Translations under genes and position numbers: made by a program
Assembly (NCBI RefSeq): GCF_001952855.1
Contig: NZ_LPNO01000055.1
Coordinates: 136,697 to 200,696 of the forward strand
Direction of reading: 5' to 3'
DNA: 64,000 bases
Source: Pseudomonas sp. ATCC PTA-122608
GTDB taxonomy: Bacteria > Pseudomonadota > Gammaproteobacteria > Pseudomonadales > Pseudomonadaceae
In this document: one piece after another, positions 26,197 to 35,054 of the stretch
How the letters are laid out: each line of letters starts with the position of its first letter
How positions within the stretch are numbered: position 1 is the stretch's first letter
The notes under the pieces: generated by a model
Seen by the model: only the letters and a program-made list of their open reading frames with translations
Told to the model about the DNA's origin: nothing
The model's database searches: none

Positions 26197-26279
26197 ATAA
26201 TAAGCTAATTCGAAAATGTTATTTATTTTCGGATTCTTAGATCATTTAGTCTTCTCACACGCCGACCTCCGGCCGCCTG
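26197..26279 (+). promoter_or_regulatory. AT-rich tauA upstream region
   Basis: An AT-rich stretch following the REP contains the dyad GAAAATGTTATTTATTTTC (26212-26230) and a -10-like TTTAGTC (26245-26251) with no good -35. Activator-dependent promoters of the sulfate-starvation regulon (CysB-type) have this shape. The regulator is inferred from gene function. Confidence 0.4.
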
Positions 26280-26294
26280 ATGAGGACTTCCCCC

Positions 26295-27272
26295 TTGAAA
26301 CTGCATTTCCCCCTTCGCCTCTTGGCGGCGTTGTCCCTGGCCGGTGCCAGCCTGTTTGCCCAGGCCGCCGATGTGACCATCGCTTACCAGACCACCGTTG
26401 ACCCGGCGAAAGTCGCCCAGGCCGACGGCGCCTACGAAAAAGCCACCAACGCCAAGATCGACTGGCGCAAATTCGACAATGGTGCCGACATCATCGCCGC
26501 CATCGCTTCCGGTGACGTGCAGATCGGCTACCTAGGTTCCAGCCCCCTGACCGCTGCCGTGACCCGCAAGGTCCCGGTGGAAACCTTCCTGATCGCCACC
26601 CAGATCGGCGGTGCCGAAGCCTTGGTGGCGCGCAACGGTTCCGGGATCAACAGCCCGCAGGACCTGATCGGCAAGAAAGTCGCCGTGCCGTTCGTTTCCA
26701 CTGGCCACTACAGCCTGCTGGCCGCACTGAAGCACTGGAACATCGACCCTTCGAAAGTGACCATCCTCAACCTCGCCCCGCCAGCCATCATCGCTGCCTG
26801 GAAGCGCGGTGATATCGACGCCACCTACGTATGGGATCCGGCTCTGGGCGTAGCCAAGGAAAACGGCAAAGTGCTGATCACTTCCGGCGAACTGGCCAAA
26901 TTTGGCGCACCGACTTTCGATGCCTGGATCGTGCGTAAGGATTTCGCCGAGAAGCACCCGGAAATCGTCACGGCCTTTGCCAAAGTTACCCTGGATGCCT
27001 ACGCCGCTTACCGCAAAGACCCACAAGCCTGGCTGGCGGACAAAGGCAACGTCGACAAACTGGTGAAACTCTCCGGAGCCAAGGCCAGCGATATTCCGCT
27101 GCTGCTGCAAGGCAACGTCTACCCGCTGGCGGCTGACCAGGTCACCCTGCTCGGCGCACCGACCACCAAGGCCGTCACCGACACCGCCGCGTTCCTCAAG
27201 GAACAGGGCAAGGTCGACGCCGTACTGCCGGATTACGCCCCGTACGTCAGCCCGAAGTTCATCACTAACTGA
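26295..27272 (+). CDS. tauA: taurine ABC transporter, substrate-binding protein TauA
   Basis: A 325-residue periplasmic binding protein with a clear Sec signal (MKLHFPLRLLAALSLAGASLFAQAAD). The mature part contains the NMT1/TauA-like fold (DVTIAYQTTVDPAKVAQ, LGSSPLTAAVTRKVPVE, YVWDPALG). It captures taurine and related alkanesulfonates. I chose the TTG at 26295, with GAGGA 8 bases upstream; an ATG five codons earlier (26280) lacks one. First gene of tauABCD. Confidence 0.93.
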   Translation: MKLHFPLRLLAALSLAGASLFAQAADVTIAYQTTVDPAKVAQADGAYEKATNAKIDWRKFDNGADIIAAIASGDVQIGYLGSSPLTAAVTRKVPVETFLIATQIGGAEALVARNGSGINSPQDLIGKKVAVPFVSTGHYSLLAALKHWNIDPSKVTILNLAPPAIIAAWKRGDIDATYVWDPALGVAKENGKVLITSGELAKFGAPTFDAWIVRKDFAEKHPEIVTAFAKVTLDAYAAYRKDPQAWLADKGNVDKLVKLSGAKASDIPLLLQGNVYPLAADQVTLLGAPTTKAVTDTAAFLKEQGKVDAVLPDYAPYVSPKFITN

Positions 27273-27290
27273 TACCAGGAGTTCACCGCG

Positions 27291-28070
27291 ATGGCCTTGC
27301 TACAACTGGAGCGCATCAGCGCACAGTACCCAGGCAGCCCGGAGCCCGTACTGGCCGATATTTCCCTGAGCCTTGGGCCCCAGCAATTGCTGGTAGCCCT
27401 CGGCCCTTCCGGCAGTGGCAAGACTTCGCTGTTGAACCTGATTGCCGGTTTTGTCGAACCCAGCGCCGGGCGCATCACCCTTGACGGTGTGCCCGTAAAA
27501 GGACCGAGCGCCGAACGCGGCGTGGTGTTCCAGGACGACGCCCTGCTGCCCTGGCAGGACGTGCTGGCCAACGTCGGCTTCGGCCTGGAGTTGGCGGGCG
27601 TGTCCAAGGCCAAGCGCGAAATCCGCGCCCGGGAAATGCTCGCCCTGGTGGACCTCGCCGGCTTCGACAGCCGCCGCATCTGGCAACTCTCCGGTGGCCA
27701 GAAGCAACGTGTGGGCCTGGCCCGCGCGTTGGCTGCTGACCCGCGCGTACTGCTGATGGACGAACCCTTCGGCGCCCTCGATGCCTTCACCCGCGAACAG
27801 ATGCAGGAGCTGTTGCTGCAAGTCTGGCGGCGCACAGCCAAGCCGGTGTTCCTGATTACCCACGACATCGAAGAAGCCGTATTCCTCGCCACGGATCTGA
27901 TTCTGCTGGCGCCCAACCCAGGCCAGATCGTCGAGCGCCTGTGCCTGGACTTCGGCCAGCGCTACGCCGCCGGTGAGTCGGCACGGGCGATCAAGTCCGA
28001 CCCACGTTTTATCGAAACCCGCGAACACGTGCTGGGCAAGGTGTTCTCCCAACGGCAGGTGTCCGCATGA
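27291..28070 (+). CDS. tauB: taurine ABC transporter ATPase TauB
   Basis: A 259-residue ABC ATPase: Walker A GPSGSGKT (38-45), Q-loop near VVFQDDALLPW, signature LSGGQKQRVGLARAL, Walker B LLMDEP and H-loop ITHD. It powers taurine import with TauA and TauC on the cytoplasmic face. It begins 18 bases after tauA and overlaps tauC by four bases. Confidence 0.95.
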   Translation: MALLQLERISAQYPGSPEPVLADISLSLGPQQLLVALGPSGSGKTSLLNLIAGFVEPSAGRITLDGVPVKGPSAERGVVFQDDALLPWQDVLANVGFGLELAGVSKAKREIRAREMLALVDLAGFDSRRIWQLSGGQKQRVGLARALAADPRVLLMDEPFGALDAFTREQMQELLLQVWRRTAKPVFLITHDIEEAVFLATDLILLAPNPGQIVERLCLDFGQRYAAGESARAIKSDPRFIETREHVLGKVFSQRQVSA

Positions 28071-28897
28071 GCAGCTACGAATTACCGGCGACCCGCACCG
28101 CGCAAACTCCGGTGGTGCCGGTACGCCGCAGTCTGAGCACCCGCTGGATCAGCGTGCTGACCCTGGTGACTCTGGTCGCTATCTGGTGGGCCGTGACCGC
28201 CAGCGGGCTGATCGAACCGCTGTTCCTGCCACCGCCTTCCGCCGTGCTGCAAAAAGGCTGGCTGCTGGCGACCACTGGCTACATGGACTCCACCCTGTGG
28301 CAGCACTTGGGCGCGAGCCTCAAGCGTATCGGCCTGGGCCTCGGCTTTGCCGTGCTGACCGCCGTGCCGGTGGGCATTGCCATCGGCTCCAATCGCATCG
28401 CCCGGGGCATTCTGGATCCGCTGATCGAGTTTTACCGCCCGATTCCGCCGCTGGCTTACCTGCCGCTGATCGTGATCTGGTGCGGCATCGGCGAGCTGTC
28501 CAAGGTGCTGCTGATCTACCTGGCGATTTTTGCGCCGATCGCCATTGCTACCGCCACCGGCGTGCGCACCGTCGACCCGGCCAAATTGCGCGCCGCGCAG
28601 TCATTGGGCGCCACACGGGCACAGCTGATTCGCCACGTAATCCTGCCGAGCGCCCTGCCCGACATCCTCACCGGCGTGCGGATTGGCCTCGGTGTGGGGT
28701 GGTCGACGTTGGTGGCCGCCGAGCTGATCGCCGCCACCAGCGGCCTGGGTTTCATGGTGCAGTCTGCGGCGCAGTTTCTGGTCACCGACGTAGTGGTGCT
28801 GGGGATTCTGGTAATCGCGCTGATCGCCTTTGCGATGGAAATGGGCTTGCGTGCCCTGCAGCGCAAACTGGTGCCGTGGCATGGCCAGGCACACTAA
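28067..28897 (+). CDS. tauC: taurine ABC transporter permease TauC
   Basis: A 276-residue permease with about six transmembrane helices and the inner-membrane EAA-like loop that docks with the ATPase (ATRAQLIRHVILPSALPDILTG, about residues 180-205). It forms the taurine channel. The ATG overlaps the tauB stop (ATGA), so the two are coupled. Confidence 0.95.
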   Translation: MSSYELPATRTAQTPVVPVRRSLSTRWISVLTLVTLVAIWWAVTASGLIEPLFLPPPSAVLQKGWLLATTGYMDSTLWQHLGASLKRIGLGLGFAVLTAVPVGIAIGSNRIARGILDPLIEFYRPIPPLAYLPLIVIWCGIGELSKVLLIYLAIFAPIAIATATGVRTVDPAKLRAAQSLGATRAQLIRHVILPSALPDILTGVRIGLGVGWSTLVAAELIAATSGLGFMVQSAAQFLVTDVVVLGILVIALIAFAMEMGLRALQRKLVPWHGQAH

Positions 28898-28918
28898 GAA
28901 ATTTTCGACGAGAATCCC

Positions 28919-29755
28919 ATGAGCAGCCTGACCGTAACGCCTCTCAGCACCGCCCTTGGCGCCCAGATCAGTGGCGTCGACATTACCCAACCGCTGAACA
29001 TCGAACAACGCGACGCCATTGAACAGGCGCTGCTCAAGCATTCGGTGCTGTTCTTCCGCAACCAGCCGATCAACCCGCAGCAACAGGCGCGGTTCGCGGC
29101 GCATTTCGGCGACCTGCACATTCACCCGATCTACCCCAACGTGCCGGAACAGCCTGAAGTGCTGATCCTCGATACCGCCGTGACCGATGTACGCGATAAC
29201 GCCATCTGGCACACCGACGTGACCTTCCTGCCCACGCCGGCCCTCGGCGCGGTACTCAGCGCCAAGCTGTTGCCGGAGTTCGGTGGCGATACGTTGTGGG
29301 CCAGCGGGATTGCCGCGTATGAGGCGTTATCGGAGCCGTTCAAAAAGTTGTTGGACGGTTTGACCGCGACCCATGATTTCACGCGTTCTTTCCCGCTGGA
29401 GCGTTACGGCAATACACCGCAAGACCTGGCGCGCTGGGAAGAAGCCCGGCGCAAGAATCCGCCACTGTCCCATCCGGTGATTCGCACGCACCCGGTGAGC
29501 GGGCGTAAATCGCTGTTCGTCAGTGAAGGGTTCACCAGCAAGATCAACGAACTGGAGCCGGCGGAAAGCGAGGCGGTGTTGAAGCTGCTGTTTGCGCACG
29601 CGACACGGCCGGAATTCACCATTCGCTGGCGTTGGCAGGAAAATGACGTGGCGTTCTGGGATAACCGCGTGACCCAGCATTACGCGGTGGATGATTACCG
29701 GCCGCAACGGCGGGTGATGCACCGGGCGACGATTTTGGGGGATGTGCCGTTCTAG
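28919..29755 (+). CDS. tauD: taurine dioxygenase TauD
   Basis: A 278-residue Fe(II)/2-oxoglutarate-dependent dioxygenase with the iron ligands H98 and D100 (in WHTDVTF) and H254 (in TQHYAVDDY), and the 2-oxoglutarate-binding arginine just after (RRVMHR). It oxidises taurine to sulfite and aminoacetaldehyde, releasing the sulfur brought in by TauABC. It lies 21 bases after tauC and ends the operon. Convergent with the aldo-keto reductase gene across a REP pair. Confidence 0.95.
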   Translation: MSSLTVTPLSTALGAQISGVDITQPLNIEQRDAIEQALLKHSVLFFRNQPINPQQQARFAAHFGDLHIHPIYPNVPEQPEVLILDTAVTDVRDNAIWHTDVTFLPTPALGAVLSAKLLPEFGGDTLWASGIAAYEALSEPFKKLLDGLTATHDFTRSFPLERYGNTPQDLARWEEARRKNPPLSHPVIRTHPVSGRKSLFVSEGFTSKINELEPAESEAVLKLLFAHATRPEFTIRWRWQENDVAFWDNRVTQHYAVDDYRPQRRVMHRATILGDVPF

Positions 29756-29775
29756 CAGGCACACCACAAATCAAA

Positions 29776-29865
29776 TGTGGGAGCGGGCTTGCTCGCGAAG
29801 GCGGTGGATCAGTCGACATATACAGTGACTGACACTCCGCTTTCGCGAGCAAGCCCGCTCCCACA
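29776..29865. repeat. REP pair (REPIN, GCGGGCTTGCTCGC type)
   Basis: Inverted pair with spacer GGCGGTGGATCAGTCGAC at the left, nearly the same as in the copy at 18958. Convergent gap, no other terminator. Confidence 0.93.
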
Positions 29866-29902
29866 TTTGGTTGGGGATGATTCAGGAGTTGGGGACTACC
29901 GC

Positions 29903-30940
29903 TTACTCAGCGGTAGACGGCTTTTCCCACAAGTTAATCCCGCCTTCCTGGGCAAACCGATCAATCTCCGCCAGCTCTTGCGCGCTGAAGCTCAAATTCT
30001 GCAACGCCCCGACGTTTTCAATGATCTGCTCCGGCCGGCTCGCGCCGATCAGGGCACTGGTGACCCGCGGATCACGCAACGTCCACGCCAACGCCATCTG
30101 CGCCAGGCTCTGGCCACGACGCTTGGCAATTTCATTCAGCGCACGGGCGTGGGCGATGTTGGCCTCGGACAAATGCTTGGCCTGCAACGAACCACCACCC
30201 GGGCGATTCACCCGCGCATCCGCCGGTACGCCGTTGAGGTATTTGTCGGTCAACAGTCCCTGGGCCAATGGCGTGAACGCAATCACCCCGGCACCGAGTT
30301 CTTCGGTGACGTCCAGCAGGTCTTTTTCCACCCAGCGATTGAGCAGGTTGTAGGCCGGCTGATGGATCAGCAGTGGCACTTTCCACTCTTGAAGCAGTGC
30401 TGCAATTTCCCGGGTTTTCACGCCGGAATAGGACGAAATCCCGATGTACAACGCCTTGCCCTGTTGTACGGCGGTGGCCAGTGCGCTGGCGGTTTCTTCC
30501 AGTGGGGTGTCGGCATCAAAACGGTGGGAGTAGAAGATGTCCACGTAGTCGACGCCCAGGCGTTGCAGGCTCTGGTCGAGGCTCGCCAGTACGTACTTGC
30601 GCGAACCGCCGCCCTGGCCGTAAGGGCCTGGCCACATGTCCCAACCCGCCTTGCTGGAGATGATCAGTTCATCGCGGTAATGCTTGAAATCTTCCCGCAG
30701 CAAACGGCCGAAGTTGATCTCGGCGCTGCCGTACGGAGGGCCGTAGTTGTTGGCCAGGTCGAAGTGGTTGATACCCAGGTCGAACGCCGTACGCAGGAGC
30801 GCGCGCTGGGTGTCAATCGGGGTGCTGTCGCCAAAGTTGTGCCACAGCCCCAGGGACAGTGCCGGCAGCACCAGTCCGCTGCGACCTACGCGGCGATAAG
30901 GAATAGATTCATAGCGGTTTTCGGCAGCAATGTAAGTCAT
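29903..30940 (-). CDS. aldo-keto reductase (YghZ/Gpr type, L-glyceraldehyde 3-phosphate reductase)
   Basis: A 345-residue NADPH-dependent aldo-keto reductase with the catalytic tetrad visible as D62/Y66 (HFDLANNYGPP), K97 (SSKAGWD) and H near SHRFDADTP. The length and the GPPYGSAE and WPGPYGQGGGSRKYV stretches match YghZ (Gpr), which reduces L-glyceraldehyde 3-phosphate and methylglyoxal. It stands between two transport units and its link to them is unclear. Confidence 0.88.
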   Translation of the reverse strand: MTYIAAENRYESIPYRRVGRSGLVLPALSLGLWHNFGDSTPIDTQRALLRTAFDLGINHFDLANNYGPPYGSAEINFGRLLREDFKHYRDELIISSKAGWDMWPGPYGQGGGSRKYVLASLDQSLQRLGVDYVDIFYSHRFDADTPLEETASALATAVQQGKALYIGISSYSGVKTREIAALLQEWKVPLLIHQPAYNLLNRWVEKDLLDVTEELGAGVIAFTPLAQGLLTDKYLNGVPADARVNRPGGGSLQAKHLSEANIAHARALNEIAKRRGQSLAQMALAWTLRDPRVTSALIGASRPEQIIENVGALQNLSFSAQELAEIDRFAQEGGINLWEKPSTAE

Positions 30941-30968
30941 CGAATCCTCTCTTGGACTTGGGGCAAAT

Positions 30969-31002
30969 AAGGCCCGGGAATAAGCATATTCCCGGGCCTT
31001 TT
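30969..31002 (-). terminator. intrinsic terminator after oprD
   Basis: A perfect 12-base stem GGCCCGGGAATA / TATTCCCGGGCC with a short loop; on the minus strand it is followed by TTATTT. It lies between the oprD-like stop and the start of the aldo-keto reductase gene. Confidence 0.8.
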
Positions 31003-31049
31003 AAGCAGCTGAATCGCTTAAGTCTGCCTTTCCCTTTTACAGCAAAGTC

Positions 31050-32399
31050 CTACCAAAGTGGAACGACATAGCTCACATACAGGCGGTTTTCATCTTGCAC
31101 GGTGGCGCCAGTAATATCCGGGCTGGCGTGGGCATTTCGCCACGTCACGCCGAGGCCTTTGAGGGTGCCGGTGGGCACTTGGTAAGCCACCGTGACGTTA
31201 CGTTCCCATTCGCTGGTGGTGCCCTGGGTGGTGCGGATGTCATCACCGTGTGCGTAGGACGTGGCGAACGTCAGGCCATTGAGGCCGAGCTTGCCGAAGT
31301 CATATTTGTACTGTGCCAGCCAGGTGCGTTCGCCGGCGTGCTGGAACTTGTTCAGTTGCATGTTGGTGAGTGCCGGGGTGTCGGCGCCCGAGCCCGGGCC
31401 CTGGTTGCTGGCACCGCTGTTCAGGCCGGAATCCAGGTACGGGAAGTCGCTGTCGCCGCTGTTTTTCTGGATGCCCAGGCCGACGGTATGGCCGTCCAGG
31501 CTGTAGCTTTCCAACAGGCTGACGGTGGACTGGTTGATGCGACCCTTGGAGGTGCCGTCGCCATAAAGACCGGCTGCGGAATAGTCCTTGTCGCCATCGG
31601 CGTTTGCACCCACACCCAGGCTGCGATACAGGCGCACGTCGGTGTCGATCGCACCCACAGGCAAGGCGTCATGGCGCTTGGCACCGAGGAAGAACTGCTG
31701 GTAGTAATCCTCGAGGTTCGAGTACCACAGGCTGACGGTGGTGTCCGGCAAACCTTTGTAGTCCGCACCGCCGTACAAGAAACGATCGCTCTCTTTGGTG
31801 CCGCCGGCGGTGATCATGCCTTGGTCGCCGGTTTCGTTGCGGATCTTGGTCTTGAGGATGTCACCGGCGGTGAAGGTGAAGTCGGTCAAGTCCTTGGAAA
31901 CCAACTGCACGCCAGTGTTGGTCTGCTGGTACAAGCGGCCGTCGGTGTTGGCCAGTACCGGGTTGTTGCCGTAGAGCGTACCGACGCGCAATTCATCCTG
32001 GGCGAAGCGCATCTTGAAGGTCGGGCTGAGCACGCCGAACTGGTCGGCGGATTTACCGTCATCCAGCGGGAACATGCTGCCGGGGTAACGGCCCTGGTGA
32101 TCCTTGTCATTGAGGTCGCCACCGGAATCCAGTTTCAAGCCGTAGAACGCCTGCAAGTCCAAGCCAAAGCCCACTGGGCCATCGGTGTAGCCGGACTTGA
32201 AGTTGAACTCAAAACCCTGGCCCCAATCACGGATGCTATGGGCCTTGTTATTGCTGTTCACCACATCGCGCCCCTGCTGATTGAGGTAGCGGTTGAGCAG
32301 GGTCACGTCGGCGTGGCTGTCATCGATAAAATCGGCGTGGGCGGACAGCATAAAGCTCGCCATGGCGGCACCCACCATGGGGCTCAATAACGTCTTCAT
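31050..32399 (-). CDS. OprD-family outer-membrane porin
   Basis: A 449-residue porin with a signal peptide (MKTLLSPMVGAAMASFMLSAHA) and the N-terminal OprD signature (DFIDDSHADVTLLNRYLNQ, RDWGQGFEFNFKSGYT). The C-terminus YVSYVVPLW ends in tryptophan rather than the usual phenylalanine. OprD channels in Pseudomonas each take a narrow set of small acids or peptides. It sits between the tau operon and BetT, so a sulfonate or quaternary-amine substrate is possible but not shown. Confidence 0.9.
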   Translation of the reverse strand: MKTLLSPMVGAAMASFMLSAHADFIDDSHADVTLLNRYLNQQGRDVVNSNNKAHSIRDWGQGFEFNFKSGYTDGPVGFGLDLQAFYGLKLDSGGDLNDKDHQGRYPGSMFPLDDGKSADQFGVLSPTFKMRFAQDELRVGTLYGNNPVLANTDGRLYQQTNTGVQLVSKDLTDFTFTAGDILKTKIRNETGDQGMITAGGTKESDRFLYGGADYKGLPDTTVSLWYSNLEDYYQQFFLGAKRHDALPVGAIDTDVRLYRSLGVGANADGDKDYSAAGLYGDGTSKGRINQSTVSLLESYSLDGHTVGLGIQKNSGDSDFPYLDSGLNSGASNQGPGSGADTPALTNMQLNKFQHAGERTWLAQYKYDFGKLGLNGLTFATSYAHGDDIRTTQGTTSEWERNVTVAYQVPTGTLKGLGVTWRNAHASPDITGATVQDENRLYVSYVVPLW

Positions 32400-32431
32400 T
32401 GGTACCGGTCTCCGTCACTGTTCTGAAATGA

Positions 32432-32446
32432 AAGCGTCAAACGCTT
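32432..32446. promoter_or_regulatory. AAGCGT-CAA-ACGCTT dyad before oprD
   Basis: A perfect 6+6 inverted repeat with a 3-base centre, 33 bases upstream of the porin ATG on the minus strand, so it overlaps where RNA polymerase would start. It looks like a small dimeric repressor site (LacI type); the regulator is unknown. Confidence 0.4.
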
Positions 32447-32605
32447 CACACAATTAGGCGATGGCCATGTGACAGTTCGGAGTCAAAACACCCTTTACCC
32501 GGATGAAATTAAATTTAAGGAACCCTTCAAGCACGGGGCTTTGCGGGCGCTGGCGAGCGCTTCGGCGCGCCAGTGATGGTGGGATCTGGAGGAGAAACAA
32601 AGAAC

Positions 32606-32646
32606 GAAAAAGGCCCTGTTCGAGGTATTGAACAGGGCCTTTTCGT
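32606..32646 (-). terminator. intrinsic terminator after betT
   Basis: A 10-base perfect stem GGCCCTGTTC / GAACAGGGCC with an 8-base loop. On the minus strand it is followed by TTTTTCGTT. On plus, a CTTTTCG run follows, so it may be bidirectional. It overlaps the last codon of betT. Confidence 0.85.
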
Positions 32647-34647
32647 TTAGCGAACCAGGTGCAGGAACTGCATATGCCGTTCGTACTGGTCGAGGATGTC
32701 GTTGATGATCTGCTCCTTGGTGTAGCCCACCAGATCGTAGTCCTGGCTGCCCTCACTCAAGTGCACTTCCGCGCGGTAGTAGCGGCGGTTGTTGAGCTGC
32801 TTGGAACCCATGCCGCCCCGTGCAAATGACGGGGTGAAATAGCCGCGCATCTGCACCTGATACACGAACGGATGCTGTTCGCCGTGGCCGATTTCCAGGC
32901 TGACACTGTCGTTGGCCGGGTCCGGCTGGGCGACCACGTTCAGGCCTTTTTCGACAAACACTGCCGTCACTTCTTCGATCGCCGGACGCACCGTGGTCTC
33001 AAGGAAACGGTACACCTCATCCCGTGACGGGAAATGCACCGCCTGGCTCAAGCGCTGGCGCCAACCGCCCGTGCCTTTACGTGAGCCCGACACCGGCGCG
33101 AGGGAATGCATCTGCGCAATCTGCTTCTGGGATTCGAGGTAGAACGCCTTGTGCAGCCCCCACATCATCAGCAGCAAGATCATCGAGAACGGCAGCGATG
33201 TCAGCACCACAGCAGATTTGAGCGAGTCGATGCTGCCGGCAAACAACAGCGCGCTGGTCACCAATGCGGTCATCGCGCCCCAGAACACTCGCAGCCACTT
33301 CGGACCGTCTTCATCGGCGTTGCCGCCTTTGGCCGACAAGGTCGAGAGCACCACGGTGCCGGAGTCGGCCGAGGTAACGAAGAACACGAAGCTGATAAAC
33401 ACCGTGACGGCGATCACCGTCTTGCTCCACGGGTAGGTTTCCAGCAGCAGGTAGAGGCTCATCGACGGATCATCGATGGCCGACTGACCGAGCGCCGTGA
33501 GGCCGTGGTTGAGTATCTGGTCGATGGCGCTGTTGCCGAAGATCGACATCCACGCCAGGGTGAAGCCCAACGGGATCAACAGCACGCCGAACACGAATTC
33601 ACGGATGGTGCGGCCGCGGGAAATACGCGCGATAAACAGGCCCACAAACGGCGACCATGCGATCCACCAGGCCCAATAAAACACGGTCCAGCCGCCCAGC
33701 CAGTCGCTGGGTTTGTCGTAGGCGTAGAGGTCGAAACTCTTGGTCGGCAAGGCGCCGAGGTAGTCGCCGATGTTCTGGATCAGGGTGTTGAGCAAGTGCT
33801 GGGTGGGACCCGCGAACAACACGAATAGCAGCAGCGCACAGGCCAGCAGCATGTTGATGTCGGACATCACTCGCACGCCCTTGTCGACGCCCGAGACGGC
33901 GACAAGAATTGCCGCGCCCATCATCAAGGTGATGAGGCCAACCTGGATCCACTGGGTGTGGGCCACGCCGAACAGGTAATCGAGCCCGGAGTTGAGGTGC
34001 AACACGCCAAAGCCCATGTCGGCGCCAAGGCCGAACACCGTGGCGATGATGCCGAAGCCGTCCACGGCATAACCGATGGGGCCGTTGATGCGCTTGCCGA
34101 TCAGCGGGTACAGCGCCGAACGCAACGCCAGCGGCAGGTTATGCCGGTAGGCGAAATACGCCAGGGCCATGCCGACGAAGGCGAACACACCCCAGCCATG
34201 CAGGCCCCAGTGCAGAAACAGGATCTGCATGGCCTGGCGCGCCGCGTCACCGTTCAGCGCCTCGCCCTGGGGCGGTTGCACCAGGTGCGTCAACGGTTCG
34301 GAAACGCAGAAGAAAAACAGCGTGATGCTGATCCCGGCGGCGAACAGCATGCCCGCCCAGGACAGGTAACTGAATTCGGGCTCGTCGTGGTCGGCACCGA
34401 GTTTGATCTTGCCGTAGCCCGATAACGCGGTGACCACCACGAAGACCAGATACAGGGTCATCGCCAGCATGTAGTACCAGCCGACCGTATTGGCCGCCCA
34501 GTTTTGTGCGGCCAGCAGCCAGGCGCCGGCTTGTTCGGGAATAGCGATGACGGTCAGGCCGAACAGCAGGATGAAGCTCGCGGCGAAGTAAAACACCGGC
34601 GGGTTCATGCGGACCTGACCGCTTGAAGGTATGGACGATGCACTCAT
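32647..34647 (-). CDS. betT: BCCT-family choline transporter BetT
   Basis: A 666-residue transporter with twelve transmembrane helices (about residues 16-490) containing the BCCT stretch DGFGIIATVFGLGADMGFG and the conserved FYWAWWIAWSPFVGLFIARISRGRTIREF, and a long cytoplasmic C-terminal tail (about 500-666). That tail marks the BetT class, in which it senses osmolarity, and this protein should take up choline for glycine-betaine synthesis. The betIBA genes are not in the window. An operator-like dyad at 34741-34766 lies about 95 bases upstream. Confidence 0.9.
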   Translation of the reverse strand: MSASSIPSSGQVRMNPPVFYFAASFILLFGLTVIAIPEQAGAWLLAAQNWAANTVGWYYMLAMTLYLVFVVVTALSGYGKIKLGADHDEPEFSYLSWAGMLFAAGISITLFFFCVSEPLTHLVQPPQGEALNGDAARQAMQILFLHWGLHGWGVFAFVGMALAYFAYRHNLPLALRSALYPLIGKRINGPIGYAVDGFGIIATVFGLGADMGFGVLHLNSGLDYLFGVAHTQWIQVGLITLMMGAAILVAVSGVDKGVRVMSDINMLLACALLLFVLFAGPTQHLLNTLIQNIGDYLGALPTKSFDLYAYDKPSDWLGGWTVFYWAWWIAWSPFVGLFIARISRGRTIREFVFGVLLIPLGFTLAWMSIFGNSAIDQILNHGLTALGQSAIDDPSMSLYLLLETYPWSKTVIAVTVFISFVFFVTSADSGTVVLSTLSAKGGNADEDGPKWLRVFWGAMTALVTSALLFAGSIDSLKSAVVLTSLPFSMILLLMMWGLHKAFYLESQKQIAQMHSLAPVSGSRKGTGGWRQRLSQAVHFPSRDEVYRFLETTVRPAIEEVTAVFVEKGLNVVAQPDPANDSVSLEIGHGEQHPFVYQVQMRGYFTPSFARGGMGSKQLNNRRYYRAEVHLSEGSQDYDLVGYTKEQIINDILDQYERHMQFLHLVR

Positions 34648-34740
34648 GAAGGGTGCACCTCAAGGGAGTGGGATGTGGCTGTAAAAAACGGACTCAGCAA
34701 AGGTAAGCCTCCTGTTGTGAGCGGGCAGCGAACCACCGAT

Positions 34741-34766
34741 TTAACTTGAACGAACAGTCAAGTTAA
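34741..34766. promoter_or_regulatory. perfect TTAACTTGA / TCAAGTTAA dyad upstream of betT
   Basis: A 9+9 base perfect inverted repeat separated by ACGAACAG. Its inner part TTGAACGAACAGTCAA resembles the TTGAACGTTCAA type of site used by the TetR-family choline repressor BetI. It sits 94-119 bases before the betT ATG. Confidence 0.55.
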
Positions 34767-34934
34767 ACATGGATAGGGGTTTGAGGACTAATCGCAGGGC
34801 CGAGTGGTAGGTATTTCCTACACTAGCTCAAGGAAAGGTATGACGTATGGGGATGACGAAACGTTCAGCGATTGCTGAGCGAAATACGGCTCGAATCTGG
34901 CTAATGCAGCTCAAATTTGGAATACAGACAAAAA

Positions 34935-35024
34935 TGTGGGAGCGGGCTTGCTCGCGAATGCAGTGGATCAGTCAACTGATGTATTGGCTGACACTCCGCA
35001 TTCGCGAGCAAGCCCGCTCCCACA
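34935..35024. repeat. REP pair (REPIN, GCGGGCTTGCTCGC type)
   Basis: Inverted pair, spacer GCAGTGGATCAGTCAAC then GGCTGACACTCCGC. Lies in the 407-base gap 34648-35054 between two minus-strand genes; besides it and the betT dyad I see only a small dyad GTAGG-TATTT-CCTAC (34807-34821) there. Confidence 0.93.
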
Positions 35025-35054
35025 TTTGATCTGTGTGATCTTGAGAGAGGGGTT

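Noticed and set aside
29896..29916. Hairpin CTACCGC / GCGGTAG at the end of the aldo-keto reductase gene
   Set aside because: The stem is real but there is no U-run in either direction, so I did not call a terminator.
34840..34878. 12-codon ORF and a longer frame running into the REP upstream of epsC
   Set aside because: No ribosome site, no conservation that I can judge, and the longer one is translated REP sequence.
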